Origin: Limonium bicolor
Taxonomy: Eukaryota; Streptophyta; Magnoliopsida; Caryophyllales; Plumbaginaceae
Assembly (NCBI GenBank): GCA_023374045.1
Contig: CM041778.1
Coordinates: 368,068,831 to 368,132,830 of the forward strand
Direction of reading: 5' to 3'
DNA length: 64,000 nucleotides
This document shows, one piece after another, positions 21,565 to 33,712 of this stretch. A program made the position numbers and the translations under genes. The notes under the pieces were generated by a model. It was not told the origin of the DNA and ran no database searches. It saw only the letters and a list, made by a program, of their open reading frames with translations. The stretch's first letter is position 1. Each line of letters starts with the position of its first letter.

Positions 21565-22278
21565 TATGAATTTGTAATTATGACTAGGAAGAGTAAAAAG
21601 ATAGAAATGGAAATAATTGAATTATTTGATTGTTTGAAATTGATGTGGGAAGTCGAACTTGATCCTGATCAGATCTAGGGAAACCGAACACAAATTGGGG
21701 TGGAAAGATAGTTCAACACTGATGCTGATCACATCAGGGTTGAATGATTCTTGAAGCTCCCCTTAAGTGGTCACAAGTAATCACGCATAGAATAGATGTA
21801 ATGAACATAAATTGGAATTTGGAGTTGTTATGTTTTAGAAAGATTTCTAATTAGTGGTTGTGAAAAGACTTTCCTTCACACTTGAGAATGAGGATTTGTT
21901 TGAAGCCTATACCGGAGAATAGTGGTAGTGTATCGTGTTGTATTATTCTAAGGGCAGCGGGACGTAGAAAAGTCCTGTGTCTAGGTGACCTGAGTGCCTG
22001 CGGGATCGTAGCGTGTATTGCATTGCTTTGGGATATCTTTGCATTGTTTGTATGTATAAACCTTGTAGTGTAAAACCAGATGGTTGGTTGTAATGCAGAT
22101 CGGAGTGATTGTAGTGTACTTGCGTGGTATTGTATGTAGAGACCTTGTGTAAAGGATTTGGGAATTGGTAAGGAGGAGGAATGTATGACTTTTGGCATTA
22201 GACATATCTGAATGAGTAAATATAGTAATCCTACAACCTTGAACAACTTTGAGGGCAAAGTTCCTTAACGGGGTAGAT
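21565..22278 (+). other. Remnant of a family A internal 3' end
   Basis: Stops interrupt every frame. Immediately before the LTR at 22279 the sequence reads NNFEGKVP and a stop, then AACGGGGTAGAT. This resembles the end of pol followed by a polypurine-like tract in Tekay/Del chromoviruses, so the following LTR is a 3' LTR whose gag-pol was lost. The rest shows no domain. Confidence 0.5.
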
Positions 22279-24983
22279 TGAAATACCCCGAACTTAATTA
22301 TAGTGATTAAAATTATCCTAATATGTATTTAAGGGCCTAATAGTGCCTAAGGAATATTGGTGAATGAAATAAAACCAAAAGACAAGAGAAAACGCTTAAA
22401 AAGCGAAAAATGTAAAAATGAGTGTTATATAACCATAGGAGTTATGCGACCTCGACTAGGATCCTAGGTGGATTCCTAAGGCTTATTTATGCCTAAATAG
22501 TATGTAGAAACAATTCCCGAAGAAAATGGATCCATAAAATGGATTAAAACCACAAACGAACCTTAAAGCGCGTTTTTCGAGGAAACCGGGGAAACGCGAC
22601 TTTAAGCGGGTTAAATTGACTCATAACAATTTTGGTCAACCAAATAGTCATTAATAAACATTAATGAAGGTCTATAACCAATAAAATCAATTAAACGAGA
22701 AAAATAGTAAAAACTGTAAAAAAACGGGAAGTTGTGGGGTGGGAGTGTAAATAAACTAAACTAGTGTGTCCACTATTGCAAATAAAAACTTGAAATCTGT
22801 ATGTGTGTGGGTATGGGGCCGATTTGCTCCCTCTCTCTCACACTCTTAATTCTCCCCTATTTACAACAGACAAAAAGTAAAAGACTTACCTTTACTCTCT
22901 CTCTCCTACTCCCCCTCATTTCCCTCACTCTCTCACATATCACTCTTCTCCCTCTCTGAATTTTCTTCCTCCTTGGACGCCAACAATGGTGATTTGCATA
23001 ACCCCTCCAGCACTCTCCCTTCTCTCCTCTTGTTGAACCCTCAAACCTCCACCAAAAATTACAAAATTGGTACCATTGAATTCCTCTCATCAAGGAGAGC
23101 ATTTCACTCTTTTCCAAATTTGAAAATACCCACTTTCACCTCCATGAGTGTTCTTGCTTTTGAAGATGAAGATCACCATTAGAAGCCTCTTCTTCACCTT
23201 GTTGGTCTAAGGTAAAAAGAAATTTGAAAAAACTATCATTTTTAGCCCTTATGTGCAAAATAGAGATTTCCAAGTCTTGAACTTCTATTCCTTGTTTGCC
23301 CAGCCGATTTTGGATTCTCTTGGAGAGTGGGAATCTTGTTCTTGTTGCTATCCAACACTCCATCCATATACTTGCAAGGTAATGCATTTTCTAAACCCTA
23401 AAATATACTTTAAAGCCTTAAGATGATTTAAGGGTTAGTTGAATTAAAATGGTGGTGTGTTAATGGGCTATAGCTTTAGAATATTGAGCTTCTATAACCG
23501 GTTGGTCAAGAAATAAAGGAAAGGAAGGAAGAAGGGAAGAAGAAAGAAAGAAAAGCTAGAAAGAAAACAAGGTAAATTACACTCACCATGTGTAGATTTG
23601 TATGCTTATTGTAACAAATTTTTGTAGCTTGGAATGAGTATTGTAAATGGGGTCGAGTAGTAGTATAATGGGGAAGAAGACTAAAATGTTTTAAAGCATT
23701 AAAAGACACTTAAAAACTTGTATAAACCTAGATGGAGATAGATGTTGAGTGCAGGAATTAAATGGGTGTTTAATGTCTAGTAGTTGTGTTGGAGAATTGT
23801 GTATTAGTGCTGTTGATAAACAGGTGATATGGTAGCATTGTGTGAGTGAAAATAATGTGGTGAGAATGTAAAAATTTAGGGGAGACTATGTCAAATTTTA
23901 TCTAGGAAACTAGAACATTTAAGAGCTAGAAACAAGTGGAAAAACACTTTGAAACAGATTTTAAATGGAGCTAGATTGTGGGTAGATTAAGAGAGAAAAA
24001 TAATGCATTGTAAACCTTAGAAATGGCATTAGGAGAGGAAACTATGAATGGAGGAAGTGGGAACCAAAATCTATAGCAAAACACAACTAGGAAGAATTTA
24101 GATAAGTGCTGAAATGAAACTTAGGAAATGATGTGTGTGGATTGGTATGGAAAGAGGTAATGAGTTAGTAATGGATTTAGACATGTTTAGAAGGCTAATT
24201 AGGTGCTTAAACATGTGGGATTAAGTGTAGGAACAATGGGGAATTAATTAGGCAAAGTATGGAAAGTAACAGATTTTGAAAATGTCAAAACTGTAGAAAA
24301 TTTAGCAGGGTCCGAGACTTAAGTCCAGGACTAAGTCCCGGACCAGTATGTCAAAACATGCCGAGAGTAGAAGAAATTGGGTGGTCCGGGACTTAGGTCC
24401 CACACAAGGACCCGGACCACCCCAATAAAACCGTCCAAAGGAATGCAAAACTCCAGGTCCGGGACTTACCTTATGTAAGAGGACCCGGACCATATTAATA
24501 TTTTGTTCGAGAGTTTGCAAGGCCATAGGTCCGGAGCTTACCTTATGTATAAGGACCCGGACCACTTGTAAAGACAGTTCGAGAATTCAGACCACAGGGT
24601 GGTCCGGGACTTAAGACCCGGACAAGGTCCCGGACCAACCCAGAAAATGAAAAATAAGTTTAAAATGTGGTTTTTAAGGAAAGGTAAAGGATGGAAATGA
24701 TGGTATAAGATAATTAGTACTTAATTAATGATGTTTAAAGGTCATTAAGGGTATAAACAAGTTTTAAAAGTAATGAAGAGTAAGTACACAATGTGTAAGT
24801 GTAAGAATTGTAAAGACTTAGTAGTTATAAGTCGGGAAATGTAAAAGATAAAACGAGTTAAGTTAATTATAGTTAATTAACCGCTCGATCGCATGTATGT
24901 GATAGGATTCGAATAGTCAAACACCAAAGAGAAGTTGGTGAGTCCAAGTCGACGGTGAACGGTATGATTTTCTCATGCCCTTT
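22279..24983 (+). mobile_element. Family A gypsy LTR, plus strand, left fragment (copy A2)
   Basis: Starts TGAAATACCCCGAAC and carries AGCGCGTTTTTCGAGGAAAC, the same subfamily as the LTR start at 62791. It is interrupted after CTCATGCCC by the C element and resumes at 32340. It contains the N24/N12 GTCCG cluster. The uninterrupted LTR would be about 4.1 kb. A Tekay/Del-like chromovirus origin is inferred from its length, its first bases and the adjoining internal end. Confidence 0.85.
24310..24635. repeat. GTCCG-N24-CGGAC paired-site cluster in LTR A2
   Basis: Four pairs have exactly 24 bases between GTCCG and CGGAC: 24384-24417, 24457-24490, 24529-24562 and 24602-24635. The last one contains an extra CGGAC that also gives a 12-base spacing (24602-24623). 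A fifth pair (24310 to 24343) again has 24 bases, with AGGAC at the 12-base position. Most units extend to GGTCCGGGAC...GACCCGGACC arms and can form hairpins. Units recur about every 72 bp. Confidence 0.9.
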
Positions 24984-26517
24984 TGCAGACTGTATATTGT
25001 GAGTGGTTGGAACTGGTGTAATTAAAACAAATGAAAAAGAAATTAAAAACTCAAAATACCTTACGGGCTGTAAACAAATCCCGGTCGCAGTAGTATAGTA
25101 AGTGGAGGCGACCGGATATCGAACCGTGGGACTAAGGGGAATTATTAAGTACCTAAGCTTTGTCACAAAAAGGGGGATTAATTGACTTGTTTTTACAAAT
25201 AAAAAGGAAAGATAAAATAAACTAAGTAAAAGGTAAGTTAAGCGGGACTCTGGGTTCAGGTTTATATAGTCTGCTCTTTTATGCTATGTCTACCGGTTTT
25301 ATTATAATAGTTTGGCAAAATTCCTGTTAATATCTTAAGGACTAAATCATAGACTCAAAAGGACTCGTTTACCAGAAAATGCTCGGTCTAATCTAGATTC
25401 GAGCAAAACACATGTAAACGGACATTAAGTGCGAGAAATTATATTTGCGTCTGAAAATACTAACTTATTAAATCATAATAAGTTTTCTACAGATTTACGG
25501 CTTAATTAACCTGTCTATTTATCACGGGTCTGATCAAAATAGATTTAGTAAAGCATTTTAATAAATTCATGTAATTTATTAAAAAGGCGAGAGATAAGCT
25601 TTAATCGTAACAAACTGTATTAAAACTAAACCGATAAAATATATTGCATAATTAATACAAACACATAATAATCATTCCCAGAGTATAGATATTCTAGCCT
25701 AACATATTAAATAGATAAACAGAAACAAGAGTAGTCGAAATCATCGACTCCTGGATTTGTTCTACTATTTGTATACGTAGGACTAGAGGTGGATATGGTG
25801 GAATGAAAAGAAAACAAAATGGAGAAGATGGGAGAAGAGAAATGGGATGGACGTGAGGTTTGTGGTGTAGTGGATCGATGATGGATAGATACTGGTAGAA
25901 GAGGAGGAATGGGTTTATATAGCAGAGGAATTTGAAGAAGACGATAAGGATGGTGGTGCAATAGGTGAGATGAGACCATGCAGAAGTTTCATGCATTAGG
26001 TGAGATTAATCTCTGTGGAATAAACAGATGGTGCATATTTGAAGAAAACAGTGCCGACATGCTGCGTCCGTGTTTTAATCCCCGGACCTCTCTAGCTCTT
26101 GTCCGGCCAAATATCCACGGACGGGCCACGGTCTTCTTGCGTCCGTGTTTTGTCCGCCCTTAAAAGGCCGGACATCTCTTAGTCTTGTCCGGTTATTTAT
26201 CCACGGACGTGTCTAGCGCTGTCCAATTAGACGTGTCCAGACCAGTGTCCGGACCAACCTGGTTCGGACGAGAATTCAATTGCTTCTAAAATATTCGTTT
26301 CAGCTTCGATTTAATCCCCGTCTGTTGTGTTGGAATCCTCATGAGTAAATCTACTTAATTACATGGCTTTTTTCCTACATTGAACATATAAAATGCATTA
26401 GTTCATATCAAAACATAAATCTAGGAAAAACACAAGATAAGTGAGAAACTTTACTTAAAATGCTGCAAATTATAAGGTGATTAAACCTTAATAAGTCTAT
26501 ATGTTTCGCACTTATCA
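24984..26517 (-). repeat. 3' LTR of the C element (left copy)
   Basis: 1534 bp. It lacks a 45 bp segment present in the right LTR near 31,959-32,003. It contains four perfect GTCCG-N12-CGGAC modules. Minus-strand open frames (25694-25996 and 25707-25979) have no domain and are shared with the other LTR. Confidence 0.9.
26066..26269. repeat. GTCCG-N12-CGGAC paired-site cluster in the C left LTR
   Basis: Four modules have exactly 12 bases between half-sites: 26066-26087, 26101-26122, 26152-26173 and 26187-26208. A fifth, 26247-26269, has 13. The cores differ (for example TGTTTTAATCCC, GCCAAATATCCA, CCCTTAAAAGGC, GTTATTTATCCA). Confidence 0.9.
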
Positions 26518-26530
26518 AACTTCCTCACAC
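26518..26530 (-). other. Polypurine tract of the C element
   Basis: On the minus strand AGTGTGAGGAAGTT precedes the LTR start TGATAAGTGCG. Near-copies of GTGTGAGGAAG recur inside the element near 27,402, 27,592 and 27,627. Confidence 0.6.
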
Positions 26531-28031
26531 TTAAGCTTTTGCTTGTCCTCAAGCAAATAAGGAGTGTAACTACTCTAAGCCGTAGTATAAAACAAGATTA
26601 AATAAGTGTAGAAGGGATTTAGACAAAGTGACAATTGAAAGAATAATTTTACTCTCAGAAGTAGGTTTTTGCAAACAGTGAAAAAGGGCAAATTTATAAA
26701 AGCATAGAAAAACTAGATTGCAGAAAACAAGTTAGATTAGCCTGGGATTTTCCTCCAATTTCAGTTCTCTAACCCGGGATGACAAGGGGTGTGAAGTAAT
26801 GCCTTATTCCGCAATACCTTTCAACACCACGTACTCATGTTTATAAATAAAAATTGCAATTTATTGCTTTCATTTTTTTTTGAATGCAGAAATGTATATA
26901 CTAAACAAACATTTTTTTTTCCTTTTTGCATTATTTTTCTGTACCCCAGACTTTTCTCTCTATCCTTGTAGCGGTGTTGGGTCTTCTATCCTAGATCACG
27001 AGACCTTAGGTAGATAGGTGTTAAGGCACCCCGGAGGCCTTAATAACCGGATAGACGAGGCCTGTTTTTGGTTTAGAAAAATTTATAAACAGCGGAGTAC
27101 CTTGTCTTTATCCTTTTCTTTCCTAACTTTCCAATCATTTCCAAAATCCCAAGCTAAGCTAAATTAGTTTTTACAATTAGCAGATCTATCGTATTTTCAG
27201 TGAAAATAGAGTATTTTGATTAGAATTAATTTTATACAAACTCCTTTAAACAAAACGATTCTTTCAGTTGTCACTTGGCTTAATTTCAAACACTTCTACA
27301 ATTATTTTATCTCATTTTTTTAAAAAAATGTTGGCAATTAGAGTAGCAAAAAGCGAGTGTGGCATTAACGAACAACTGGCATATTTTCAGGGAAAGGTCT
27401 CTACTTCCTCACACTTGAGAGGAGCAATGTCCTCATTGTTCAAAATAAAATCAAGAAAAGGACCTTTCAAAATATGCCAGACTCATAAAGGATTAAATTA
27501 ATAAAGAAGCTTTAACGTAAGATAGGTTGAACATTAATATAATAAAGAAGGAACTAAGACTCCCCTTGTATCGTAGATTGAGGAAGGTGCCCTTCCTCAC
27601 ACTGAAGCTTTGGCAGGGGTGAAACGTTCCTCACACTTAAGGTCACGCAAGTGTCCAACCGGGGAGATATCAAAATTGCCAGAACAACTGATGTTGCTTT
27701 CCATATGTGAGTTCAGCTATATGTTGAATATAGAATTTATTTGGAAAATAAAAACCTATATAGCCAGCAGAACTCAAGTGGCACCATAAATAGCATGTAA
27801 AATACATAAAATAAAAGCATTAACAAGAATAAAAAAAATAAGATGTAGATGGAGTAAGAGGAAATACATAAATAAAAATGCACTGCATAAAATAAAAGCA
27901 TTAGCAAGAAAATAAAAGTGAACTGTTACCTCCTGAGTACACAAAGTATGACAAGATTAAAACAGTACAAGTTCTACAATAAGTTAGTGAACAAGAGAGA
28001 TATATAAAACTAAATAAAAACGAAAGAAAGA
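26531..28031. other. Non-coding 3' internal part of the C element
   Basis: No recognisable protein on either strand. It holds three extra polypurine-like copies and AT-rich sequence. Integrase and RT are missing. Confidence 0.6.
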
Positions 28032-29365
28032 TCACTGTGGTGGCTGTGGTGGCTGCTGCGGTCCCTGGTCTATCTGAGTGAGGAGATGTTGTATGAGCTG
28101 AGCCGTCCGCTCCTGCTGCTCATTCGACCGTGAAAGCTGTTGAGCTGTCTGTGCATGCAAATCCTCACTCCGGTCTAAGCGCTCTGTCATATGTGTCTGG
28201 GCCTCACGGAGCGTAGTCTGCTCAGTCAGCATCCTCTGCTGTGTCTGCTCAAAGCTCTCAAACCGCTGGTTCATCTGCTGATGCATCTGATGGAAGGCCT
28301 GAAACTGGGTCTGCAGCTCTGACGGGATAGGAGGTATCGGAACAGGAGCTGGAGCCTGCATCATGGTGGTCGTTGGCTCGTAGGGCTCAACTCCCTGTGC
28401 TGAGGAAGGTGGCTCGGGATCAGCTAAAGGTGTAGCTCCTGTAGAAGGCCCTGCTGCAGTGGAGGATCCAGTGGAAGACATGTCAGTGCGACCTCTGACC
28501 CAGGTACCGTCATCTGAGCGCATAAAGCCCCAGCGCCTCACAGTCTGCAATGTGACTGGGCGCTCTCCCGTCCGGAGCTCTAATCCATGTGTGGCACCCT
28601 CTGGAAGGACGGAGCAAAGGTGGTGCTGGATGAAGAAGGGAAAATAGGAGTGATCTTCTTCTTCTTCGTCCGAAGATAGTACACCACCTTATGTAGCTGG
28701 CTAAACATGATGTGTGGAATAGAGACATGGAGAAGGCGAGAGAAATAGTCCAATAAGGCGCAATCCTCATCAGAAGCATCGATCGCGGCATGGGGCCGGA
28801 TTTGATGACTAAGGATCTCTAAGAGTAGTCTCTGTAGCATGGTGGGGAAACTCGTGTAAGGGAGGACATCCTTGTCCTCCTCCCCTCTACGTCGGGTCGT
28901 CCGACTTGCATCCTGGAGCCACCTCGCCTTTGATCTGCGTAGGTGATCCTCTGTAAATCCCCTGATATGGTCTGGGCTATCCTGAATCTGCAGGATAGTA
29001 CAGAAGGAATCTGGTGTGATCTCGACGGGGAGATGGCGGATGAAAGAAGTAATCCTCTGGTTGCCCGTCTGGGCATTTGCATAGAACTCTCTGACCATGG
29101 CTAGAATGAAGAGTCCCTCGCCCATGTTTAGGACCTGTGAAAGTCCCAAACTAGCAAACAGGGTGTCCACCCCTGTGGCCTCGATCACCTCAGGCGCTAT
29201 TCGCCTCTCCATCACAAAATCCTTACCCTGATCATACCAGGCACGAGCCTCTGCTGAAATAAATCCATCCTCCCGTAGAGTCGGCTGGGGAGGAGGTGCA
29301 GAAGAGGACGCACCGGGGCAATTGCCCCTAGTAGCACCAGAGTGTCCACCACGAGTGCGAACCAT
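28032..29365 (-). pseudogene. Gag-like protein of the C element (one frameshift)
   Basis: From ATG 29365 the minus strand encodes MVRTRGGHSGATRG, a Pro/Ser linker, then a globular region with EARAWYDQGKDFVMERRIAP, LVREFY-like MVREFYANAQTGNQ and a DSFCTILQIQDSP segment, as in the 'putative plant transposon protein' domain of Athila-type gag proteins. After residue ~260 the frame breaks (28,580-28,620). It continues as TLQTVRRWGFMRSDDGTWVR, a Pro-rich linker and a Gln-rich, probably coiled-coil tail (LTEQTTLREAQTHMTERLDR). It ends in PQQPPQPPQ at 28032. Gag would package the element RNA. No pol follows. A longer frame opens upstream at 29458, but its first 31 residues look like hydrophobic leader, so 29365 is preferred. 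Confidence 0.7.
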
Positions 29366-30740
29366 ACTAATAAATTTTGAAATTAAGAGGTAAATAAACA
29401 ATAGAAGCATAAAAATCAAATCAACATCACAAAGAGCATTAATATCCGACATAAACAACTTAGCAAATTAGCAACATAGAAAGCAAGTAGAAAAATAATA
29501 TGAAATACAACCATAAATAAATAAATAACACAAATTCTACCGAAATTTCGACTGAATCTCCCCTAAAAATCTTCAATTCTCCACAACTAAATTCAATCAA
29601 CATTCAAGGTAATGCAATACTGTTATCAAACAAATCCACACACAACATCGTATAATCATAAAACCATTCAGTTACAACAACAAGGTATTATAGAATTGAA
29701 AAATGCAAAAATATCAATATCACTCTCGTAACTTTTATACCTTAATTTGGAATTCATTCAAAAACACCAAAATTAAGTGTAAAAAGTATAGATTTTACCT
29801 TGTGTGAGTATAAGATGATTGTAGAAGAAGAAATTGATTCAAAAAAACGCAAGAACAAGCTCAAATTTTCGAAATCGTCCTCCCAGGGTTCGAAAGTTCA
29901 GATGCAAATTTCTCCTTGTGTGGTTGATGGTTTATGGATTTGTAGCTATAGAAATGTAGATAATTGAAAAACGAAGATTTCGGTACCAACCTTGCTTGAT
30001 TTGGTGGAGAAAAGAAGAATTTAGAAGCAAAAGAAGGTAATGGCGATTTGGGGTTGTTCGTCGTCGAATGTAATTTGGTGTTTGGGAGAATTATGCAGAC
30101 AGCGATTCGGACTTCCTTTTTTTTTTATTCGGAAACGCGTCCTGGGGACGTCCGTCTTTTTGTCTGTCCAAAAATGGGCAGAAGCTTCACCTCCTCTCTT
30201 GCGTCCGGCTTGCGTCCGGCCTTTTATGGTCGGACGTGAGCTCCGTTTCCTTTTTTTCTTTTTTTTTATTTTGTAAGTAGTTCCACATTTGTGTCCGGCT
30301 TTTAAAGGCCGGACACGCCTAAACTACATTTTTTATTTGTGTAAATAAACCGAAAATAATGAAACAAATTAAAAATAAATGCTAAGTAATTAATTAAAAG
30401 AGAGCGCATAATTAAATTGCTTGAATTTAAATGATAGAATTTAAATGTTAGGAATTAGATGACAGAATTTAAATGACAGAATTTAAATATTAGGAATTAG
30501 ATGACACAAATGACATAATTTAAATGTTAGAAATTAGATTACTCAAATTAAATGTTAGAAGTTAGATTACTGAAATTTTAAATGACAAAATTTAAATGTT
30601 AGAAATTAGATTACTGAAAAGTAAATGACAGGGAATTTAAATGACAGAAATTAGTATAAACAACAAACAAAATAATATAAACAAAATATTCTAATATAGC
30701 AATTGAATTATCCGGGGCTTAGGGACTAGAATAAATCTAG
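29366..30740. other. 5' leader of the C element with two more paired sites
   Basis: No gene on either strand. It includes GTCCG-N12-CGGAC modules at 30214-30235 and 30293-30314, so the motif also lies in the leader outside the LTR. An AT-rich tract (30,410-30,700) repeats GAATTTAAATGACAGAATT-like phrases of about 30 bp. Confidence 0.7.
30410..30660. repeat. Short AT-rich repeats (AATTTAAATGACAG / TTAGAAATTAGATTAC)
   Basis: GAATTTAAATG(A/T)(C/T)AG and TTAGGAATTAGATGAC-like words alternate about eight times with irregular spacing. Confidence 0.75.
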
Positions 30741-30758
30741 TCCCCGGCAACGGCGCCA
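30741..30758 (-). other. Primer-binding site of the C element
   Basis: The plus strand TCCCCGGCAACGGCGCCA is the reverse complement of TGGCGCCGTTGCCGGGGA, complementary to the 3' end of tRNA-Asp as in Athila-type elements. Three bases separate it from the LTR. Confidence 0.85.
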
Positions 30759-30761
30759 TTT

Positions 30762-32339
30762 TGCAGACTGTATATTGTGAGTGGTTGGAACTGGTGTAAT
30801 TAAAACAAATTAAAATGAAATTAAAAACTCAAAATACCTTACGGGCTGCAAACAAATCCCGGTCGCAGTAGTATAGTAAGTGGAGGCGACCGGATATCGA
30901 ACCGTGGGACTAAGGGGAATTATTAAGTACCTAAGCTTTGTCACAAAAAGGGGGATTAGTTGACTTGTTTTTACAAATAAAAAGGAAAGATAAAATAAAC
31001 TAAGTAAAAGGTAAGTTAAGCGGGACTCTGGGTTCAGGTTTATATAGTCTGCTCTTTTATGCTATGTCTACCGGTTTTATTATAATAGTTTGGCAAAATT
31101 CCTGTTAATATCTTAAGGACTAAATCATAGACTCAAAAGGACTCGTTTACCAGAAAATGCTCGGTCTAATCTAGATTCGAGCAAAACACATGTAAACGGA
31201 CATTAAGTGCGAGAAATTATATTTGCGTCTGAAAATACTAACTTATTAAATCATAATAAGTTTTCTACAGATTTACGGCTTAATTAACCTGTCTATTTAT
31301 CACGGGTCTGATCAAAATAGATTTAGTAAAGCATTTTAATAAATTCATGTAATTTATTATAAAGGCGAGAGATAAGCTTTAATCGTAACAAACTGTATTA
31401 AAACTAAACCGATAAAATATATTGCATAATTAATACAAACACATAATAACCATTCCCAGAGTATAGATATTCTAGCCTAACATATTAAATAGATAAACAG
31501 AAACAAGAGTAGTCGAAATCATCGACTCCTGGATTTGTTCTGCTATTTGTATACGTAGGACTAGAGGTGGATATGGTGGAATGAAAAGAAAACAAAATGG
31601 AGAAGATGGGAGAAGAGAAATGGGATGGATGTGAGGTTTGCGGTGTAGTGGATCGATGATGGATAGATACTGGTAGAAGAGGAGGAATGGGTTTATATAG
31701 CAGAGGAATTTGAAGAAGACGATAAGGATGGCGGTGCAGTAGGTGAGATGAGACCATGCAGAAGTCTCATGCATTAGGTGAGATTAATCTCGGTGGAATA
31801 AACAGACGGTGCATATTTGAAGAAAACAGTGCCGACATGCTGCGTCCGTGTTTTAATCCCCGAACCTCTCTAGCTCTTGTCCGGCCAAATATCCACGGAC
31901 GGGCCACGGTCTTCTTGCGTCCGTGTTTTGTCCGCCCTTAAAAGGCCGGACATCTCTTAGGCTTGTCCGCCCTTTGTCCGCCCTTATTTCACGGACATCT
32001 CTTAGTCTTGTCCGGTTATTTATCCACGGACGTGTCTAGCGCTGCCCAATTAGACGTGTCCGGACCAGTGTCCGGACCAACCTGGTTCGGACGAGAATTC
32101 AATTGCTTCTAAAATATTCATTTCAGCTCCGATTTAATCCCCGTCTATTGTGTTGGAATCCTCATGAGTAAATCTACTTAATTACATGGCTTTTTCCTAC
32201 ATTGAACATTTAAAATGCATTAGTTCATATCAAAACATAAATCTAGGAAAAATGCAAGATAAGTGAGAAACATTACTTAAAATACTGCAAATTATAAGGT
32301 GATTAAACCTTAATAAGTCTATATGTTTCGCACTTATCA
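30762..32339 (-). repeat. 5' LTR of the C element (right copy)
   Basis: 1578 bp. It differs from the left LTR mainly by a 45 bp insertion-duplication (about 31,959-32,003) inside the paired-site cluster. It contains N12 modules at 31879-31900, 31930-31951 and 32010-32031, one with a changed half-site (31844-31865, CGAAC), and an N11 pair at 31976-31996. Confidence 0.9.
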
Positions 32340-33712
32340 CCTATATCCTAACTTGGTTACTCTGATTTGTGTGCTTATTTGATCACCTAAATAAGATAAA
32401 TGCACGAATCGGATTTTAATGCACTTACTTGTGCTTGTTTTATATTGTTCTTGTTATATTGTCTTGAACATTTAGTTTGTATAATTCATGAAATGAATGG
32501 ATGAGAATGAAGTGTATGTGTATCTTGTTGTGTACTTGTATAGTGTATTAACCTTTGGTATGGAGGTGATGACTTCTACTAATTCCTAACTTGAGTATTG
32601 AGTAAATTGGAATGAGTAGAAGCCCGATATAGTTTCGGTCACACGTGAGGATAAGGAGACACAAGAGGTTGGATCCGATTCCTGGCCTGAATCCTTTCTA
32701 TGGACCAAACCTCTTAAATGGGTAGCATCCTAGATTAGTGAGCCACCCTAAAGCCCGGTGGTGGGACGGTGTAGTCCCTGCCCGGAGGTTATACCGACTT
32801 GACTTGAGTAAGTAAGTAAGTACAAAATTGTATGAGTAATGGTCTTGGCTAGTGTAAGCCATTGACCTTGAGTAAAAGAGTAATGTACACTCGATTAACC
32901 CGGGTGGGTAAAGAAGCTAACAAGTATTGTGTAAGTATTGGAGAAGTGTATCTCCGTATTCCGGTAAGTATTGATTGGTTGACTTGTAATGCCTTCCTTG
33001 TGTGCATTGAATGTATGTATGTTTGGTGAAATGAATGTATTGTATTGTATAAGAACATGTATGTATGTATGTATGAATAAAACGAACCGCATGTTTTCGA
33101 CCAAGTAGTCGGCGTACCCTCGCTAGTACGCGGGGTATGCGAATTTCATATGCAGCGTTTCGCTGAGCCCCTTGGGGCACTATTTTTATTTTCCTGGTAC
33201 CCGAAGCTGATATGGTCATTGTAAGAGACCGGTGGCTATGCTTAGATAGCTAGGGATGAATTGTAGATAATAAAGAATTGTATAAGGCTTGTAGCCTTTG
33301 AAGTGTCGGTGTACCGAGGGGGTACACCATTATGTATTCGGGAAGTATGTAGATTTGTGAGGAATGGGTAGGATGTTAGACTCTTAGGGAGTATGTATGG
33401 ACATGTGGAAAATGTTGTACTTTGGTATTGTACTTAGAAAAATCGGTATATTGTATGGTAAGTATTGAGTAATGTATTGAGTGGAGAATTATTGTATTCG
33501 GTTTGTAATTGTAGTATGGATTGTAATTGTTGTAGTACTCGGGTATTCCGGTCCATCAGACCGATGCTGTAGTGGAAGTAGGCCTTGTTGGTCACGTGGG
33601 TGGCTAACGATATTGTATCACCCGCCGTTGTGTAAGGAAGTATCCGCTGCGTAAGTATGGAAGTACGAGGGGATTAGACGGTAATGACGATTTTAGCGGT
33701 AGGGGTGTTACA
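32340..33712 (+). mobile_element. Family A gypsy LTR, plus strand, right fragment (copy A2)
   Basis: Resumes the LTR after the C insertion at CCTATATCCTAACTTGG and ends GGGTGTTACA at 33712, matching the end of A3. No primer-binding site follows, as expected for a 3' LTR. The 5 bp after it (CCAAC) do not match the 5 bp before 22279. Confidence 0.85.

Larger units (their letters stand above)
24984..32339 (-). mobile_element. Gag-only Athila-like LTR element (family C), minus strand
   Basis: LTRs at 24984-26517 and 30762-32339 are near-identical. Read on the minus strand they run TGATAAGTGCG...CAGTCTGCA. The primer-binding site next to the right LTR is the reverse complement of TGGCGCCGTTGCCGGGGA, the tRNA-Asp type known from Athila and some related gypsy elements. 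A gag-like gene is the only coding part; pol is absent, so the element is non-autonomous. It splits LTR A2 with an imperfect 5 bp duplication (CCTTT/CCTAT). Family assignment rests on the primer site and the gag-like domain. Confidence 0.88.

Noticed and set aside
21851..22258. 135-codon minus-strand frame
   Set aside because: No domain, and it lies over a degraded retroelement interior on the opposite strand.
25694..25996. Minus-strand 100- and 90-codon frames, repeated at 31472-31774
   Set aside because: They are the same LTR sequence in both C LTRs, with no domain; the duplication is explained by the element.
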